Shown here: in pieces, positions 63,721 to 64,000 of the stretch
Numbering within the stretch: the stretch's first letter is position 1
Layout: every line of letters begins with the position of its first letter
Assembly: GCA_029964075.1 (NCBI GenBank)
Contig: CM057140.1
Location: 5,288,643 to 5,352,642, forward strand
Length of the DNA: 64,000 nt
Source: Patiria pectinifera
Lineage: Eukaryota; Echinodermata; Asteroidea; Valvatida; Asterinidae
Direction of reading: 5' to 3'
The notes under the pieces: model-generated
Told to the model about the DNA's origin: nothing
The model's input: the letters and a program-made list of their open reading frames with translations, nothing else
The model's database searches: none
Program-made: the position numbers and the translations under genes

Positions 63721-64000
63721 AAGATTAATCTATATCTAGTATTAATCTTATTAATGGCACACGATCGAGTACCTTCTTTTACAGTGGGTAAATTCCCAAC
63801 ATAATTATTAGTCTTTAAGATTGTACTTTCTCAGCTGCAAGGGTTTAACTGAACTGTCTGGGAGATTACATAACAGTCTTAAGTAAAACTCGCAAGGGGC
63901 AAATGGACGTATTGTTATGGGTTTTGTAGTCCACTGCGTCGATAACAATAAACGTCTGAGTCTCATAGGGAGGCGTATAATGCTTCACTTTCGTCTTGAC
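63721..64000. other. No feature recognised
   Basis: Upstream of the LRR gene; nothing coding is seen. Confidence 0.35.

Overview
This is a eukaryotic genomic window: genes are split by introns, single-copy coding sequence is sparse, and most of the DNA is transposon-derived. The mix (a secreted C-type lectin with a PAN domain, a long leucine-rich-repeat gene built from 72-nt phase-2 exons, tRNA-Leu-primed Gypsy elements, a restriction-like-endonuclease LINE, LINE tails with the 'gcgctatataaat' signature, and hAT MITEs with 8-bp target duplications) fits a marine invertebrate, most likely a deuterostome (echinoderm, hemichordate or cephalochordate). The species cannot be fixed from the sequence alone.

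Left part (1-27 kb): a decayed minus-strand Gypsy element (1690-4919), an intact hAT MITE (5760-5928), a 1.1-kb tandem duplication (6241-8500) with a third partial copy near 24.2-25.1 kb, and two copies of a CTLD-PAN lectin gene on the minus strand. The 26.4-27.2 kb lectin is intact (259 aa); the 12.5-13.25 kb copy is a pseudogene. A third copy of only the lectin's 5' flank lies at 17.0-17.5 kb. Between them sit a tRNA-like sequence (19089-19160) and a 5'-truncated CR1/L2-like LINE (20541-23505) split by a 2042-bp long-terminal-inverted-repeat element (21152-23193).

Middle (27.7-35.4 kb): a Gypsy element with a long gag-pol ORF and a deletion running from RT into its own 3' LTR (27767-32139), a hAT MITE (32235-32554), and a tandem array full of CRE-like TGACGTCA/CACGTG palindromes (about 33.7-35.35 kb).

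Right part (35.5-63.4 kb): one minus-strand LRR gene. Exon 1 (signal peptide plus LRRNT) is at 63154-63350, and at least 14 further in-phase exons run down to 35561; the 3' end (LRRCT, membrane or signalling part) was not found. Its introns are hosts for transposons. The 13.3-kb first intron contains two Gypsy elements of the same lineage, head to head and only 4 bp apart: a 3'-truncated minus-strand copy (about 51230-55674) and a complete, very young plus-strand copy (55679-62103, 732-bp LTRs differing at one noticed site). The intron between exons 7 and 8 holds a decayed R2/NeSL/Hero-type LINE (about 42.2-45.25 kb) and two elements made of inverted short subrepeats.

The most unusual object is the young plus-strand element 55679-62103. 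Its second ORF runs open from protease to the integrase C-terminus, but the RT/RNase H block and the integrase catalytic core are cleanly missing. It carries a third ORF with two C2H2 zinc fingers, followed by a non-coding stretch with ten CTTAAG palindromes in 431 bp. It looks like a recently mobile, trans-complemented parasite of Gypsy with its own DNA-binding accessory gene. No autonomous partner is intact in this window.
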